Positions 26,439 through 35,583 of a stretch of 64,000 nucleotides of DNA are shown piece after piece. The translations under genes were made by a program, and so were the position numbers. Positions within the stretch are counted from its first letter, which is position 1; every line of letters starts with the position of its first letter. The notes under the pieces were generated by a model. That model was not told where the DNA came from. It searched no databases and saw only the letters and a program-made list of their open reading frames with translations. Source of the stretch: Tolumonas auensis DSM 9187 (lineage in GTDB: Bacteria; Pseudomonadota; Gammaproteobacteria; Enterobacterales; Aeromonadaceae); assembly GCF_000023065.1 (NCBI RefSeq), contig NC_012691.1, forward strand, positions 3,319,501 to 3,383,500. Reading direction: 5' to 3'.

Positions 26439-27866
26439 ATGAATAGAATGACTTATCTGGCTGCATTTCTGACTGCCGGTTGTTTTATTACCGGTTGCAA
26501 CAGCGATAGCAGCTCCAATGACACGACCACCGAAGTAACCACACCCAAGCATGTCCTGTTCTTTCTCGGCGATGGCATGGGAATTACCACGTTAACGGCG
26601 TCCCGCATTTATTCGGTGGGCGAAGATGGCACCACCACGATCGACACGCTGCCGGAAAGCGCCTTTATCAAAACCTACTCCAACGATTCGCAAGTCACCG
26701 ATTCTGCGCCCTCCATGTCGGCCTATATGACCGGCGTCAAAAGCAATAATGGCGTTATTTCCATGAATGCCGAAGCGACGCAGGAAGACGATTGCAGCAC
26801 CAGCAAAGGCAGCGCTGCCACCACCCTGCTGGAACTGGCCAAAGCCAAAAGCTGGGGCACCGGCGTCGTCACCAGCACCCGCGTCACGCATGCCACTCCG
26901 GCGGCAACCTTCGCGCATATCTGTAACCGCGATCTGGAAAACGACATCGCGACACAACTGGTACCTGGCGGTGCCGGCTTCAACAGCAAACTGGCAGACG
27001 GCCTCGATGTCATTCTCGGCGGTGGCCGCAGACAATTCTTCTCTGCCACCAATCTGAGTGGCGGACGCAGTGACGGACGCGACCTGATCACCGAACTGCA
27101 GGCCAAGGGCTACACCTACGCCGGCACCAAAACCGACATGGCCGCGGCCGATAACAGCAAAAAGCTGATTGGTTTATTCAACAACAGCCATCTTTCCTAT
27201 GATCTGGATCGTCAGCAAGACAGCAGCTCAACCGAGCCGTCACTGACCGAGATGACCGAAAAAGCCATTGATGTGCTCAGTAACAACAAAAATGGTTTCT
27301 TCCTGATGGTGGAAGGTGGCCGCATCGACCACGCCCTGCATGACACCAATGCCAAACGGGCACTGCAGGATACCGTGGCGTTTGATAATGCCATTGCCGC
27401 CGCCATCACCAAGATGAAAACCATCGATCCGGAACTGAAAAACACGCTGATTGTGGTGACCGCCGATCATGATCACACGCTGGTTCTGAACGGTTATGCG
27501 CAACGTACCGGCAAAACCACCGACAGTCAGCCGGGTGTACTGGGCCTGGTGAAAAACTATTCTGGTACCACCGCCGGCGAAGCAAGCCGTGATGCCGATG
27601 GCGCACCTTACTCCATCATTGGGTTCGGTAATGGTTCCAATCGTGCAGACGGTGCCCGTAACACGGTGCCGGAGCTGACCGATGAGACCGTTTCTGCCGA
27701 TGATTACCGTCAGGAAGTCGTGGTTGAGGTCGGGGAACCGGGCAGCGAAACCCATGGCGGCACCGATGTCTTCCTCGGCGCCATGGGCATGGGTGCTGAT
27801 GATTTCCATGGTGTGATCGAAAACACCGCGGTGTTCAGCAAAGTCAAAACCATCGCCGGCTTGTAA
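26439..27866 (+). CDS. Alkaline phosphatase, lipoprotein form
   Basis: The 475-residue protein starts with a lipoprotein signal (ITGC lipobox, Cys20) followed by a Ser/Asp/Thr-rich linker. The alkaline phosphatase core follows: FFLGDGMGITT, the nucleophile DSAPSMSAYMTG, metal ligands in EGGRIDHALHD, TADHDHT and ETHGGTDV. The family hydrolyses phosphomonoesters in the periplasm; here it is probably tethered to the outer membrane. It is followed 21 bases later by a paralog lacking the lipid anchor, and a Pho-box-like site lies upstream. Confidence 0.92.
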   Translation: MNRMTYLAAFLTAGCFITGCNSDSSSNDTTTEVTTPKHVLFFLGDGMGITTLTASRIYSVGEDGTTTIDTLPESAFIKTYSNDSQVTDSAPSMSAYMTGVKSNNGVISMNAEATQEDDCSTSKGSAATTLLELAKAKSWGTGVVTSTRVTHATPAATFAHICNRDLENDIATQLVPGGAGFNSKLADGLDVILGGGRRQFFSATNLSGGRSDGRDLITELQAKGYTYAGTKTDMAAADNSKKLIGLFNNSHLSYDLDRQQDSSSTEPSLTEMTEKAIDVLSNNKNGFFLMVEGGRIDHALHDTNAKRALQDTVAFDNAIAAAITKMKTIDPELKNTLIVVTADHDHTLVLNGYAQRTGKTTDSQPGVLGLVKNYSGTTAGEASRDADGAPYSIIGFGNGSNRADGARNTVPELTDETVSADDYRQEVVVEVGEPGSETHGGTDVFLGAMGMGADDFHGVIENTAVFSKVKTIAGL

Positions 27867-27887
27867 TCAGATATCCAGGAGAAAATC

Positions 27888-29261
27888 ATGCTGAAACCAT
27901 TATTACTAAGCTGTGCGATCGCTGCGGCGTTAACCAGCTCTCTGACGTATGCCGCTCCGGCCAAAAACGTTATTTTCTTTCTTGGTGATGGTATGGGCCC
28001 GACCACACTGACGGCCGCCCGCATCTACAAATATGGCGAAGAGGGTAATCTGCAGATGCAAAATCTGCCCTATACCGCCCGTCTGAAAACGTATTCCAAT
28101 GATGCCCAGACCACCGACTCCGCGCCGTCCATGGCGGCGTATATGACCGGCGTCAAGATGAACAATGAAGTCATCTCGATGAGCGCGGACACCACGGCAG
28201 TGGCACCGGGCAAAGACAGTAACGGCAATAAAACCCTGAATAACTGCACGACCGAGAACGGAACGGCAGCCACTACCCTGCTGGAGCTGGCCAAGGCGCA
28301 GGGCAAAGGCACCGGCTCGGTAACCACCACCGAACTGACGCATGCCACACCGGCGGCGACATTCGCCCACATCTGCCACCGTGATACACAATATGAGATC
28401 GCCACGCAGGCCGTTCCCGGCGGTGCAGGCTTTAACAGTGCACTCGGTGATGGCGTTGATGTGCTGATGGGTGGCGGTGCCAATCACTGGACGCCGTATT
28501 CTGCCACCAATACCAAAGGCCGTGCCGATGGCCGTGATCTGACGGCTGAACTGCAGACTCACGGTTATAGCTATGTCACGGATAAAACCGCCCTGCAGAC
28601 CATAGACAGCAGCCAGACCAGCAAGGTACTGGGTTTGTTCAGTAAAACCTCACATCTGGCGTATGAGCTGGATCGTGTCGCCGACAGCACCAATACACAA
28701 CCTTCGCTGGCCGAAATGACCGCGAAAGCGATCGATATCCTGTCGAAAAATGACAAGGGTTATTTCCTGATGGTGGAAGGTGGCCGTATCGACCACGCAC
28801 TGCACGGCACCAATGCCAAACGTGCGCTGGAAGATACCGTGGCGCTGGATGAGGCGGTCAAAACCGCGCTGGCGAAAGTCGATCTTACCGATACGCTGAT
28901 TGTGGTTACCGCTGACCATGACCACACCATGACCATGAATGGTTACTCTGCGAAAGGAAACCCGATCCTGGGTCTGGTGGCGGATAAAGATGGCAATCAG
29001 GCGACCGATGTCGATGGTCGTCCTTATACCACGCTGGTATTCGGTAACGGCAGCAACCGTCAGGCAACCCGCCCTGATCTGACCAGCGAGCAGGTACAGG
29101 CGGATGATTATCTGCAGGAAGCCGGCATCCGTTTATCCTCTGAAACCCATGGCGGCGGCGACGTGATGCTGTTTGCCAATGGTGCCGGTGCCAACAGCTT
29201 CAAAGGCACGATGGAAAATACCGCGGTCTTCTCATTAGTTAAATCAGCCGCCGGTTATTAA
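27888..29261 (+). CDS. Alkaline phosphatase, soluble periplasmic form
   Basis: The 457-residue paralog of the preceding gene has a normal signal peptide ending in LTYAAPA and the same core motifs (FFLGDGMGPTT, DSAPSMAAYMTG, EGGRIDHALHG, TADHDHT, ETHGGGDV). The arrangement indicates tandem duplication of an ancestral phosphatase, with one copy gaining or losing a lipobox. CAGGAGAAAATC precedes the ATG, and cotranscription with the upstream gene is nearly certain. Confidence 0.92.
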   Translation: MLKPLLLSCAIAAALTSSLTYAAPAKNVIFFLGDGMGPTTLTAARIYKYGEEGNLQMQNLPYTARLKTYSNDAQTTDSAPSMAAYMTGVKMNNEVISMSADTTAVAPGKDSNGNKTLNNCTTENGTAATTLLELAKAQGKGTGSVTTTELTHATPAATFAHICHRDTQYEIATQAVPGGAGFNSALGDGVDVLMGGGANHWTPYSATNTKGRADGRDLTAELQTHGYSYVTDKTALQTIDSSQTSKVLGLFSKTSHLAYELDRVADSTNTQPSLAEMTAKAIDILSKNDKGYFLMVEGGRIDHALHGTNAKRALEDTVALDEAVKTALAKVDLTDTLIVVTADHDHTMTMNGYSAKGNPILGLVADKDGNQATDVDGRPYTTLVFGNGSNRQATRPDLTSEQVQADDYLQEAGIRLSSETHGGGDVMLFANGAGANSFKGTMENTAVFSLVKSAAGY

Positions 29262-29279
29262 TCCGCAACAACAGAATAA

Positions 29280-29316
29280 CGCGGGGACAATACCGGAAAC
29301 GGTGTTGTCCCCCGCG
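29280..29316 (+). other. Intercistronic GC-rich hairpin
   Basis: CGCGGGGACAA pairs with TTGTCCCCCGCG (one bulged C), with CCG/CGG extending the stem around a GAAA loop. It is not followed by T residues. It lies between the second phosphatase and the secreted-protein gene and may stabilise or process the mRNA. Confidence 0.6.
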
Positions 29317-29335
29317 CCCTGAGCAAGGAAAAATT

Positions 29336-30022
29336 ATGCGTCATATCTTTATTCTTCTGGGGTTGCTGAGCGCCCCCATGCTAAGCAGTGCCAGTGAATT
29401 ACCACCGGTAGATGCCATTATTCACTACACCACCACCGAAACCACGGAAGAAGGCGTCGTTAAGACGCTGCGCTATCAGGACCGCTGGATCCGGGATGGC
29501 CAGACCATCTGGAGTGAGCGGCTGATCCCGGCAGGCATCCGCACCGAGGCAGAACACAATGAGCATAATGAAATGCAGGCGCCGCATGATCATTTCAATT
29601 ATCAGACATCGGCACAATGGCTGACCCATAATGCCGATGGCTCTCTGACCCTGAACTATGTCGATCCGGTCCATAAAGCGATTGTGTATTACCCGCCGGG
29701 TGAATACGGACAGGCCAATTTTGTGCCGGACTGGACACTGCATGCGCACATCTTTAAACCGGCCGCGCTGCAGAAAATGACCCGGCTGGATAAACCCGCT
29801 CCCGCCGGTGCGACCTGGTATAAGCAGGAAAACAAAGAAACCGAACTGACGCTATTGTGGTCAGACACGTTGCAGATCCCGCTGTCGCTGGAGAAGAAAG
29901 CCAAAAATGGTTTCCATCATTACCAGATGCAGATTGAACCCGCAAAGCAGGCCGCAACGCCACGCCCCTGGCTGACCCTGGCCAAATATGAGAAAAAAGA
30001 AGTCAGCGATTTCCTCGACTGA
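29336..30022 (+). CDS. Secreted protein of unknown function behind alkaline phosphatases
   Basis: The 228-residue protein has a signal peptide (MRHIFILLGLLSAPMLSSAS). The mature part is beta-rich and contains the histidine-rich stretch AEHNEHNEMQAPHDHFNYQ around residues 67-85, which could bind a metal, and PWLTLAKYEKKEVSDFLD at the end. No family is recognised. GCAAGGA precedes the ATG. The order suggests cotranscription with the phosphatases, possibly a partner in phosphate or metal handling; this is inference. Confidence 0.65.
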   Translation: MRHIFILLGLLSAPMLSSASELPPVDAIIHYTTTETTEEGVVKTLRYQDRWIRDGQTIWSERLIPAGIRTEAEHNEHNEMQAPHDHFNYQTSAQWLTHNADGSLTLNYVDPVHKAIVYYPPGEYGQANFVPDWTLHAHIFKPAALQKMTRLDKPAPAGATWYKQENKETELTLLWSDTLQIPLSLEKKAKNGFHHYQMQIEPAKQAATPRPWLTLAKYEKKEVSDFLD

Positions 30023-30059
30023 TCCCCGTGTTCCCGGCTCGGCATCTGAGCCGGGAGAC

Positions 30060-31580
30060 TCAGAAACGCTGTGTTTTCAGCCGCTGAAACAACCGGTCCA
30101 TCGCCCGGTAGCCCAATGCCTCGATCAGATGCTGGCGCTGGATCTGCGGCTCGCCGGCAATATCGGCAATGGTGCGTGAGACCTTCAGCAGCTTGTGCCA
30201 CGCCCGCAACGACAAACCTAACTTGTGAATGGCATTTTCCAAAAACTGCGCGTCTTCGGTGAGCAGAGCACAATCCCGCTCAATCTCGCGGCTCTCCAGC
30301 ATCGCATTCAGTTTCCCGCTGCGGGCGAACTGCCGCTCGCGGGTTGCCATCACCCGCGCCCGGATGTCCGCGCTGCTTTCGCCGCGTTCCGCTTTCTGGC
30401 TCAGACTGCCTTTCGGCAACAGCGGGATTTCCACCGTCAAATCAAAGCGATCGAGAAACGGGCCGGAGAGTTTGCCCAGATAACGCAGCACCTGTTCGGG
30501 GCTGGCCCGCTGCTGGTCATCCAGATGCCCGCACGGGCTCGGATTCATCGCGGCAATCAGCTGAAAACGCGACGGAAACTCCATCTGCCGGGCGGCGCGG
30601 GAGATGGTGATATGTCCGGTCTCCAGTGGCTCACGCAGGGAATCCAGTGTTCTGCGTTCAAACTCCGTGAGTTCATCCATAAACAACACCCCGTTATGTG
30701 CCAGCGAAATCTCGCCGGGACGGGGTTTACTGCCGCCACCCACCAGCGCCACGGAAGAAGCACTGTGATGCGGTGAGCGGAACGGCCGGAGTTTCCAGTT
30801 CACCTTGCCGGGGTTAAGACCGCCAATCGAATGCAGGGCCGCGGTTTGCTGCGCCTCTTCATCGCTCATTTCCGGCAAAATACCGGGCAGACGGCTCGCC
30901 AGCATACTTTTCCCGGTACCCGGCGGCCCCATAAACAGCAGATGATGTTGCCCGCTGGCCGCAATCTCCAGCGCCCGTTTTCCGGTCTGCTGACCAATCA
31001 CATCCTGCAGATCTGCCACCGGCGTTAAGTCCGCTTCACCGGCCACACTTTCGGCTACCGGCAACGCCTGTTCTCCGGCCAGCCAGCCACAAACCTGCAG
31101 CAAGGAATCACTCAGATATGCCCGGTATTGCTGGATCAGGCTGGCTTCCGCGCCATTCATGCGCGGTACCACCAGTGTGCGCCCGGCCCGTCCGGCAGCC
31201 AATACCGCCGGCAACACACCTAACACCGAACGCACATCGCCGGTTAATGCCAGTTCACCTAAAAACTCATACTCCGCCAGTAACTGATCCGGGATCTGCC
31301 CGGAAGCCGCCAGAATGCCCAGCGCAATCGCCAGATCGAACCGACCGCCCTCCTTTGGTAAATCGGCCGGCGCCAGGTTGACGGTGATGCGTTTGGCGGG
31401 AAACTCGAAATTGCCGTTGATCAGCGCGCTGCGCACCCGATCACGCGATTCCTTCACCGACGCTTCCGGCAATCCGACCATATTAAACGCCGGTAAACCA
31501 TTACTGAGATGAACTTCGACAGAAACTAAAGGGGCATCAATGCCCAGACTGGCACGGCTATAGACAACGGCAAGTGACAT
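30060..31580 (-). CDS. comM: ComM/YifB AAA+ helicase-like protein
   Basis: The protein starting MSLAVVYSRASLGIDAPLVS has about 506 residues and matches YifB/ComM: an N-terminal Lon-like fold domain (INLAPADLPKEGGRFDLAIA-type segment), Walker A GPPGTGKSMLASRLPG, Walker B VLFMDELTEF and the C-terminal Mg-chelatase-like domain with LSLRAWHKLLKVSRTIADI. ComM is a hexameric helicase promoting branch migration in natural transformation. I use ATG 31580 because homology starts there. A 44-bp repeat begins 33 bases upstream of the start. Confidence 0.93.
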   Translation of the reverse strand: MSLAVVYSRASLGIDAPLVSVEVHLSNGLPAFNMVGLPEASVKESRDRVRSALINGNFEFPAKRITVNLAPADLPKEGGRFDLAIALGILAASGQIPDQLLAEYEFLGELALTGDVRSVLGVLPAVLAAGRAGRTLVVPRMNGAEASLIQQYRAYLSDSLLQVCGWLAGEQALPVAESVAGEADLTPVADLQDVIGQQTGKRALEIAASGQHHLLFMGPPGTGKSMLASRLPGILPEMSDEEAQQTAALHSIGGLNPGKVNWKLRPFRSPHHSASSVALVGGGSKPRPGEISLAHNGVLFMDELTEFERRTLDSLREPLETGHITISRAARQMEFPSRFQLIAAMNPSPCGHLDDQQRASPEQVLRYLGKLSGPFLDRFDLTVEIPLLPKGSLSQKAERGESSADIRARVMATRERQFARSGKLNAMLESREIERDCALLTEDAQFLENAIHKLGLSLRAWHKLLKVSRTIADIAGEPQIQRQHLIEALGYRAMDRLFQRLKTQRF

Positions 31581-31612
31581 GCAAAACTCCGGATGCGATT
31601 TTGCTCTGACAC

Positions 31613-31656
31613 TAACCAACGGCTGCCATGAAAAACAGCCGTCAGATTTGGCGGGA
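31613..31656. repeat. 44-bp direct repeat, left copy
   Basis: Identical over all 44 bases to 33785-33828. It contains the dyad ACGGCTG/CAGCCGT. The copies bracket 2.1 kb carrying the metallo-beta-lactamase-fold and AraC genes. Confidence 0.95.
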
Positions 31657-31784
31657 GTTCGGAACTACAACCAATCAAAGATGACCCAATACCATCGAAT
31701 AATGGCTATTAGGCCAATATCTGGCCCGAGGCATTGTCTCCATAATAACCAACATCATCGATATGAAATAAACCGGAGACAAAG

Positions 31785-32681
31785 ATGCAACTCAGAAAAA
31801 TGGCCTATGTATTCATGGCATTCGCAACCCATCTAACTGCTGCAAACTCATTTGCGGCTGAATCAGTTAAAACGATGACCGGCACAAATTATTCGGCGGT
31901 GCAATTACAAGAAATCCGTAATGCGACGGTGAAAATCACTTATGCCGATACCACGTTTTTAATTGACCCGATGCTGTCAAAGAAAGGAACGTATCCAGGA
32001 TTTGAAAACACCTATCGCAGTGAATTGAGAAATCCGTTAGTTGAACTCCCCATGTCAGAAGATGATGTTCTTAACGGTGTGGATGCGGTAATTGTGACGC
32101 ATACCCACTTAGATCATTGGGATGATGCAGCACAGAAACTCATTCCTAAAAACATGCCGCTATTTGCTCAGAATCAGTCTGATGCAGACATTATTCGCAA
32201 ACAAGGGTTCAAGAATGTTCGCATTCTCGATAGTCATACCGTATTTGGTGGTGTCACGCTCAGTAAGATCGGTGGGCAGCATGGCACTGATAAAATGTAT
32301 GCAACGCCGATGATTGCTCAATTGCTTGGCGAAGCAATGGGCGTGGTATTCCAATCACCTCAGCATAAAACTTTATATTTAGCGGGTGATACCATTTGGC
32401 GTCCTGAAGTGGATCAGGCACTGGAGCAATTCAAGCCAGAAATCATTGTGCTGAATGCCGGATATGCCCGAATTTCCGGATTTGATAATTCAATTATCAT
32501 GGGTAAAAACGATGTTCTGAAAACGTCAAAGCTGATGCCAAAATCGAAGGTGGTTGCAGTACATATGGATGCCATCAATCACATGAGTCTGTCGCGTAAA
32601 GAGTTGAAGCAATTTGTGGATGCAAATCGGATCGACAGCCATGTCGCGATCCCTCAAGATGGTGAAATTCTGAAATTCTAA
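31785..32681 (+). CDS. Secreted metallo-beta-lactamase-fold protein
   Basis: The 298-residue protein has a signal peptide (cut near NSFAAES) and the metal-binding motif VTHTHLDHWDDAA around residue 105, with further ligands in GGQHGTD, LAGDTIW and AVHMDAINH. It belongs to the Lactamase_B_2/UlaG-like branch rather than to antibiotic-hydrolysing enzymes. Relatives of this build are found next to GlxA-type regulators. The coding DNA is more AT-rich than the neighbours. The substrate is unknown; a small-molecule lactone or ester is possible. Confidence 0.8.
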   Translation: MQLRKMAYVFMAFATHLTAANSFAAESVKTMTGTNYSAVQLQEIRNATVKITYADTTFLIDPMLSKKGTYPGFENTYRSELRNPLVELPMSEDDVLNGVDAVIVTHTHLDHWDDAAQKLIPKNMPLFAQNQSDADIIRKQGFKNVRILDSHTVFGGVTLSKIGGQHGTDKMYATPMIAQLLGEAMGVVFQSPQHKTLYLAGDTIWRPEVDQALEQFKPEIIVLNAGYARISGFDNSIIMGKNDVLKTSKLMPKSKVVAVHMDAINHMSLSRKELKQFVDANRIDSHVAIPQDGEILKF

Positions 32682-32687
32682 TCAATG

Positions 32688-32710
32688 AGCCACCTTCGCG
32701 GTGGCTTTTT
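32688..32710 (+). terminator. Rho-independent terminator after the secreted MBL gene
   Basis: AGCCACC (32688-32694) pairs with GGTGGCT (32700-32706), loop TTCGC, followed by five T residues. Confidence 0.9.
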
Positions 32711-32764
32711 GCTGTGATAAATTTTGCCTGTAGCGAAATCGCTAACTGTGATTGGATAAATTGA

Positions 32765-33727
32765 ATGCCAGCAATTCGTGTCGTCATTTTGGCCTTTGAA
32801 GGAGTCAGCCTCTTTCAGCTTTCCATTCCTGCGATGGCCTTTGGTGTTGTCTATAAACCGTCAGACTTTCCGGCCTATGATGTTCGATACTGTGCACAAA
32901 ATCCGGGGCGGCTCTGTAGTGATCAGGGCATTGTCATTGAGGTTAACCATGGCCTTGATGCCATGGATGATGCGGATGTCATTATTATTCCCGCCTGGCC
33001 CGACCCGAATACTCCAGCACCCATTGAGATTATCGATGCATTAAAAAAAGCGCATGCAAAAGGGATCTTAATTGTTGGGCTATGCCTTGGCGCCTTTGTA
33101 CTCGGCGATGCCGGGCTGCTTGATGGCCGGGAGGCGACAACGCATTGGATGGCGCGTGATATTTTTGCACAGCGATTTCCACTATCACATTTTCGCCCTG
33201 ATGTACTTTATGTTGATGATGGGAACATCATCACTTCTGCCGGGACTGTTGCGGCGATCGATTGCTGTTTACATTTGGTCAGACAACGACACGGTGCAGA
33301 AGTGTCGAACCGCATCGCCAGATTGCTGGTGACACCGCCACACCGGAGTGGCGGACAAGTACAGTACATCGAACGCCCTATTCCACAGTTACCTACCGGA
33401 GATCGTCTCGTCAACGTCTTGGAATGGGCTCGTCAGAATTTATCTGAAAATTTATCACTCGACTTGTTAGCGGAAGTGGCAAATATGAGTCGAAGAACGT
33501 TCACCAGACGTTTCAAGGAAACGACAGGAACAACAGTAACTCAATGGCTCAATTCAGCGCGTGTTGTGAGGGCTCAAGCGTTACTTGAAACGACCGATCT
33601 GTCGATTGAGCAGATAGCCTATGATGCGGGATTTGGTACGCCCTTATCATTTCGTCAGCAGTTTAATCATCAGCTTGGAATGCCGCCATCCGAATATCGA
33701 CGTACCTTTTCTCAAAAAATTTCGTAA
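32765..33727 (+). CDS. GlxA-type AraC regulator with DJ-1/PfpI domain
   Basis: The 320-residue protein has an N-terminal class I amidotransferase-like domain (residues ~1-185; nucleophile-elbow-like IVGLCLGAFVLGDAG with a Cys, and THWMARD) and a C-terminal AraC-type double HTH (LDLLAEVANMSRRTFTRRFK, then IEQIAYDAGFGTPLSFRQQF). Such regulators sense small metabolites and usually control neighbouring genes. It lies within the same direct-repeat-flanked insert as the secreted metallo-beta-lactamase-fold gene, which is its likely target. Confidence 0.88.
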   Translation: MPAIRVVILAFEGVSLFQLSIPAMAFGVVYKPSDFPAYDVRYCAQNPGRLCSDQGIVIEVNHGLDAMDDADVIIIPAWPDPNTPAPIEIIDALKKAHAKGILIVGLCLGAFVLGDAGLLDGREATTHWMARDIFAQRFPLSHFRPDVLYVDDGNIITSAGTVAAIDCCLHLVRQRHGAEVSNRIARLLVTPPHRSGGQVQYIERPIPQLPTGDRLVNVLEWARQNLSENLSLDLLAEVANMSRRTFTRRFKETTGTTVTQWLNSARVVRAQALLETTDLSIEQIAYDAGFGTPLSFRQQFNHQLGMPPSEYRRTFSQKIS

Positions 33728-33784
33728 AGCGATAAAGCCTGTACGGCAGAAACACTGCGATGCGGGGCCCGGTACAGCTTGATG

Positions 33785-33828
33785 TAACCAACGGCTGCCA
33801 TGAAAAACAGCCGTCAGATTTGGCGGGA
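33785..33828. repeat. 44-bp direct repeat, right copy
   Basis: Identical to 31613-31656. It lies 20 bases beyond the end of ulaR on the other strand, so the ancestral order was probably ulaR, one repeat copy, comM. Confidence 0.95.
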
Positions 33829-33848
33829 AGATGAAGAGACGCGGCGCA

Positions 33849-34604
33849 TTAAACCAGAATAATCTCGCAGCCTTTGGCGCGCAGGGCATCCAGCACTTTC
33901 GGATCGGCATTCTTTCCGGTGATGATGTAATCCATCTGTTCGGCTTTACTGAACAGCACGCCGCCGCGCTGACCAATCTTGCTGCTGTCCACTAATGCCA
34001 CCAGCTTACCGACATTAGCGAGCATCTTCTGTTCCGCCATTGCCGTCAGCATATCAATTTTATACAGGCCATCTTCGGTCAGGCCTTTACCACTGGTAAA
34101 CATCCAGTCGCCGGTATAGATACCGGAAAGCTCATCCTGCGGACCCAGCATGATGGATTGATCGCGGTGATACTGACCGCCAATAATCAGCACCTTCTCA
34201 TGCTGATGCTCAATCAGGTAACTGGCCAGCGGGAAATAGTTGGTAATCACCTGCACATCCATACCGCAGAGATGCTGACCAAGCAGAAATGCGGTCGAAC
34301 CACAGTTAATGACAATGCTCTGACCGGGCTGGCACAGTTTTGCGGCGGCGATGGCAATCCGGGTTTTCTCATCGTGATTAACACTCTGTTCGCTGTCCAT
34401 CGGCGACCAGTGATTTTTAGCCACCGAGACTGCCTCAGCCCCGTTGCGTACCTTGCGCAATTGACCGGACTCATTGAGCTTATTGATATCGCGCCGTGCC
34501 GTTGCCGGAGAAATATCAAAGGCCTGGATCAGTCCTGCGACCGTCATATGCCGCTTCTGTTGAAGAAGCTCAATAATTGCATTATGTCGTTGTGCTTCTG
34601 TCAT
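33849..34604 (-). CDS. ulaR: DeoR-family repressor of ascorbate genes
   Basis: The 251-residue protein follows E. coli UlaR closely: an N-terminal DeoR helix-turn-helix ([19 protein letters not shown]-like), [22 protein letters not shown] and [15 protein letters not shown] in the effector domain. UlaR represses the ula genes and is released by L-ascorbate 6-phosphate. It lies downstream of ulaE on the same strand with its own putative operator region at 34617-34644. Confidence 0.95.
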   Translation of the reverse strand: MTEAQRHNAIIELLQQKRHMTVAGLIQAFDISPATARRDINKLNESGQLRKVRNGAEAVSVAKNHWSPMDSEQSVNHDEKTRIAIAAAKLCQPGQSIVINCGSTAFLLGQHLCGMDVQVITNYFPLASYLIEHQHEKVLIIGGQYHRDQSIMLGPQDELSGIYTGDWMFTSGKGLTEDGLYKIDMLTAMAEQKMLANVGKLVALVDSSKIGQRGGVLFSKAEQMDYIITGKNADPKVLDALRAKGCEIILV

Positions 34605-34616
34605 AGCCTGCTCACT

Positions 34617-34644
34617 TATGATTACTAATGAGTATTATGATTAC
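34617..34644. promoter_or_regulatory. Candidate UlaR operator upstream of ulaR
   Basis: TATGATTAC occurs twice (34617-34625 and 34636-34644), 19 bases apart, just before the ulaR start. The same TGATTA core recurs in the ulaG-ulaA intergenic region, suggesting a shared regulator. Confidence 0.5.
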
Positions 34645-34694
34645 ATCATACTCATGTTGATAATAAATATCATCATCTAAAGGCGCGACACAGA

Positions 34695-35567
34695 TCACGC
34701 CAATGCCATGCCAGCTTCCTGACTCATGCTTTCTAAACGGGATTTTGCCAGGCGAAGATTGTTCACCCAGTGTTCATCCTGTGCCCACATTTCCAGCACC
34801 ATCGGACCGTTATATTGCATTTCAGCTAAGGTGCGGAAAATGGCAGGGAAATCGACCTGACCTTCCCCGATAACCAGATCCCGGAACTGCCCTTTACAGT
34901 CAGACGATACTTTACGGGTATCTTTCAGGTGAATTTGCACGATGTGTTCGCTGCTGAGTTTGAGTTCAGTACAGGTGTCGTAATTCCAGCCGGTGATGTT
35001 GCCGACATCCGGATAGGCCATGAAATAAGGCGATGGGATCGCTTTTTTCAGCACCTCGAATTTGCTCAGGGAATTCAGATACGGGGTATCCATAATTTCC
35101 ACACCGAGCATGACGCCGGCCCGTTCCGCCATCTTGGTGGCCGTTTTCATCCCTTCGATAAAACGCAGATGCGTGGCCGGGCTTTGCGGCTCGTAATACA
35201 CATCGTAACCGGCGAGCTGAATGCAGCGGATACCGAGCTTGTATGCCAGATTAATGGCCTTTTCCATGATGTCATGCGCCTGCTGACGAATAGCCGGATC
35301 TTCTGAGCCAAAAGGAAAGCGGCGGTGTGCGCTCAGACACATGGATTGCAACGGCAGACCGTATTTTTCGCACAGATGGCGCAGGCGATAGATTTCGTCA
35401 TCACTCCAGTCTAAACGTTGCAAACGCTCATCGGATTCGTCGACTGAAATTTCAATAAAATCAAAGCCAAGCTCCTTTGCCATCAGGATTTTTTCTTCCC
35501 AGTCCAGGCTGTTCGGCAATGCTTTTTCGTACAGGCCCAGACGGAATGGTTTATCAAAATTGTGCAT
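34695..35567 (-). CDS. ulaE: L-xylulose-5-phosphate 3-epimerase
   Basis: The 290-residue TIM-barrel epimerase aligns with UlaE throughout: LGLYEKALPNSLDWEEK near the start, DESDERLQRLDWS, SMCLSAHRRFPFGSED, IQLAGYDVYY and YPDVGNITGWN, with metal-binding Glu in EIMDTPY and EMWAQDE. It converts L-xylulose 5-phosphate to L-ribulose 5-phosphate in ascorbate catabolism. It lies 16 bases downstream of the HAD phosphatase gene, in the ulaG-led minus-strand unit. Confidence 0.95.
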   Translation of the reverse strand: MHNFDKPFRLGLYEKALPNSLDWEEKILMAKELGFDFIEISVDESDERLQRLDWSDDEIYRLRHLCEKYGLPLQSMCLSAHRRFPFGSEDPAIRQQAHDIMEKAINLAYKLGIRCIQLAGYDVYYEPQSPATHLRFIEGMKTATKMAERAGVMLGVEIMDTPYLNSLSKFEVLKKAIPSPYFMAYPDVGNITGWNYDTCTELKLSSEHIVQIHLKDTRKVSSDCKGQFRDLVIGEGQVDFPAIFRTLAEMQYNGPMVLEMWAQDEHWVNNLRLAKSRLESMSQEAGMALA

Positions 35568-35583
35568 GGCGGGACTCCATCAG

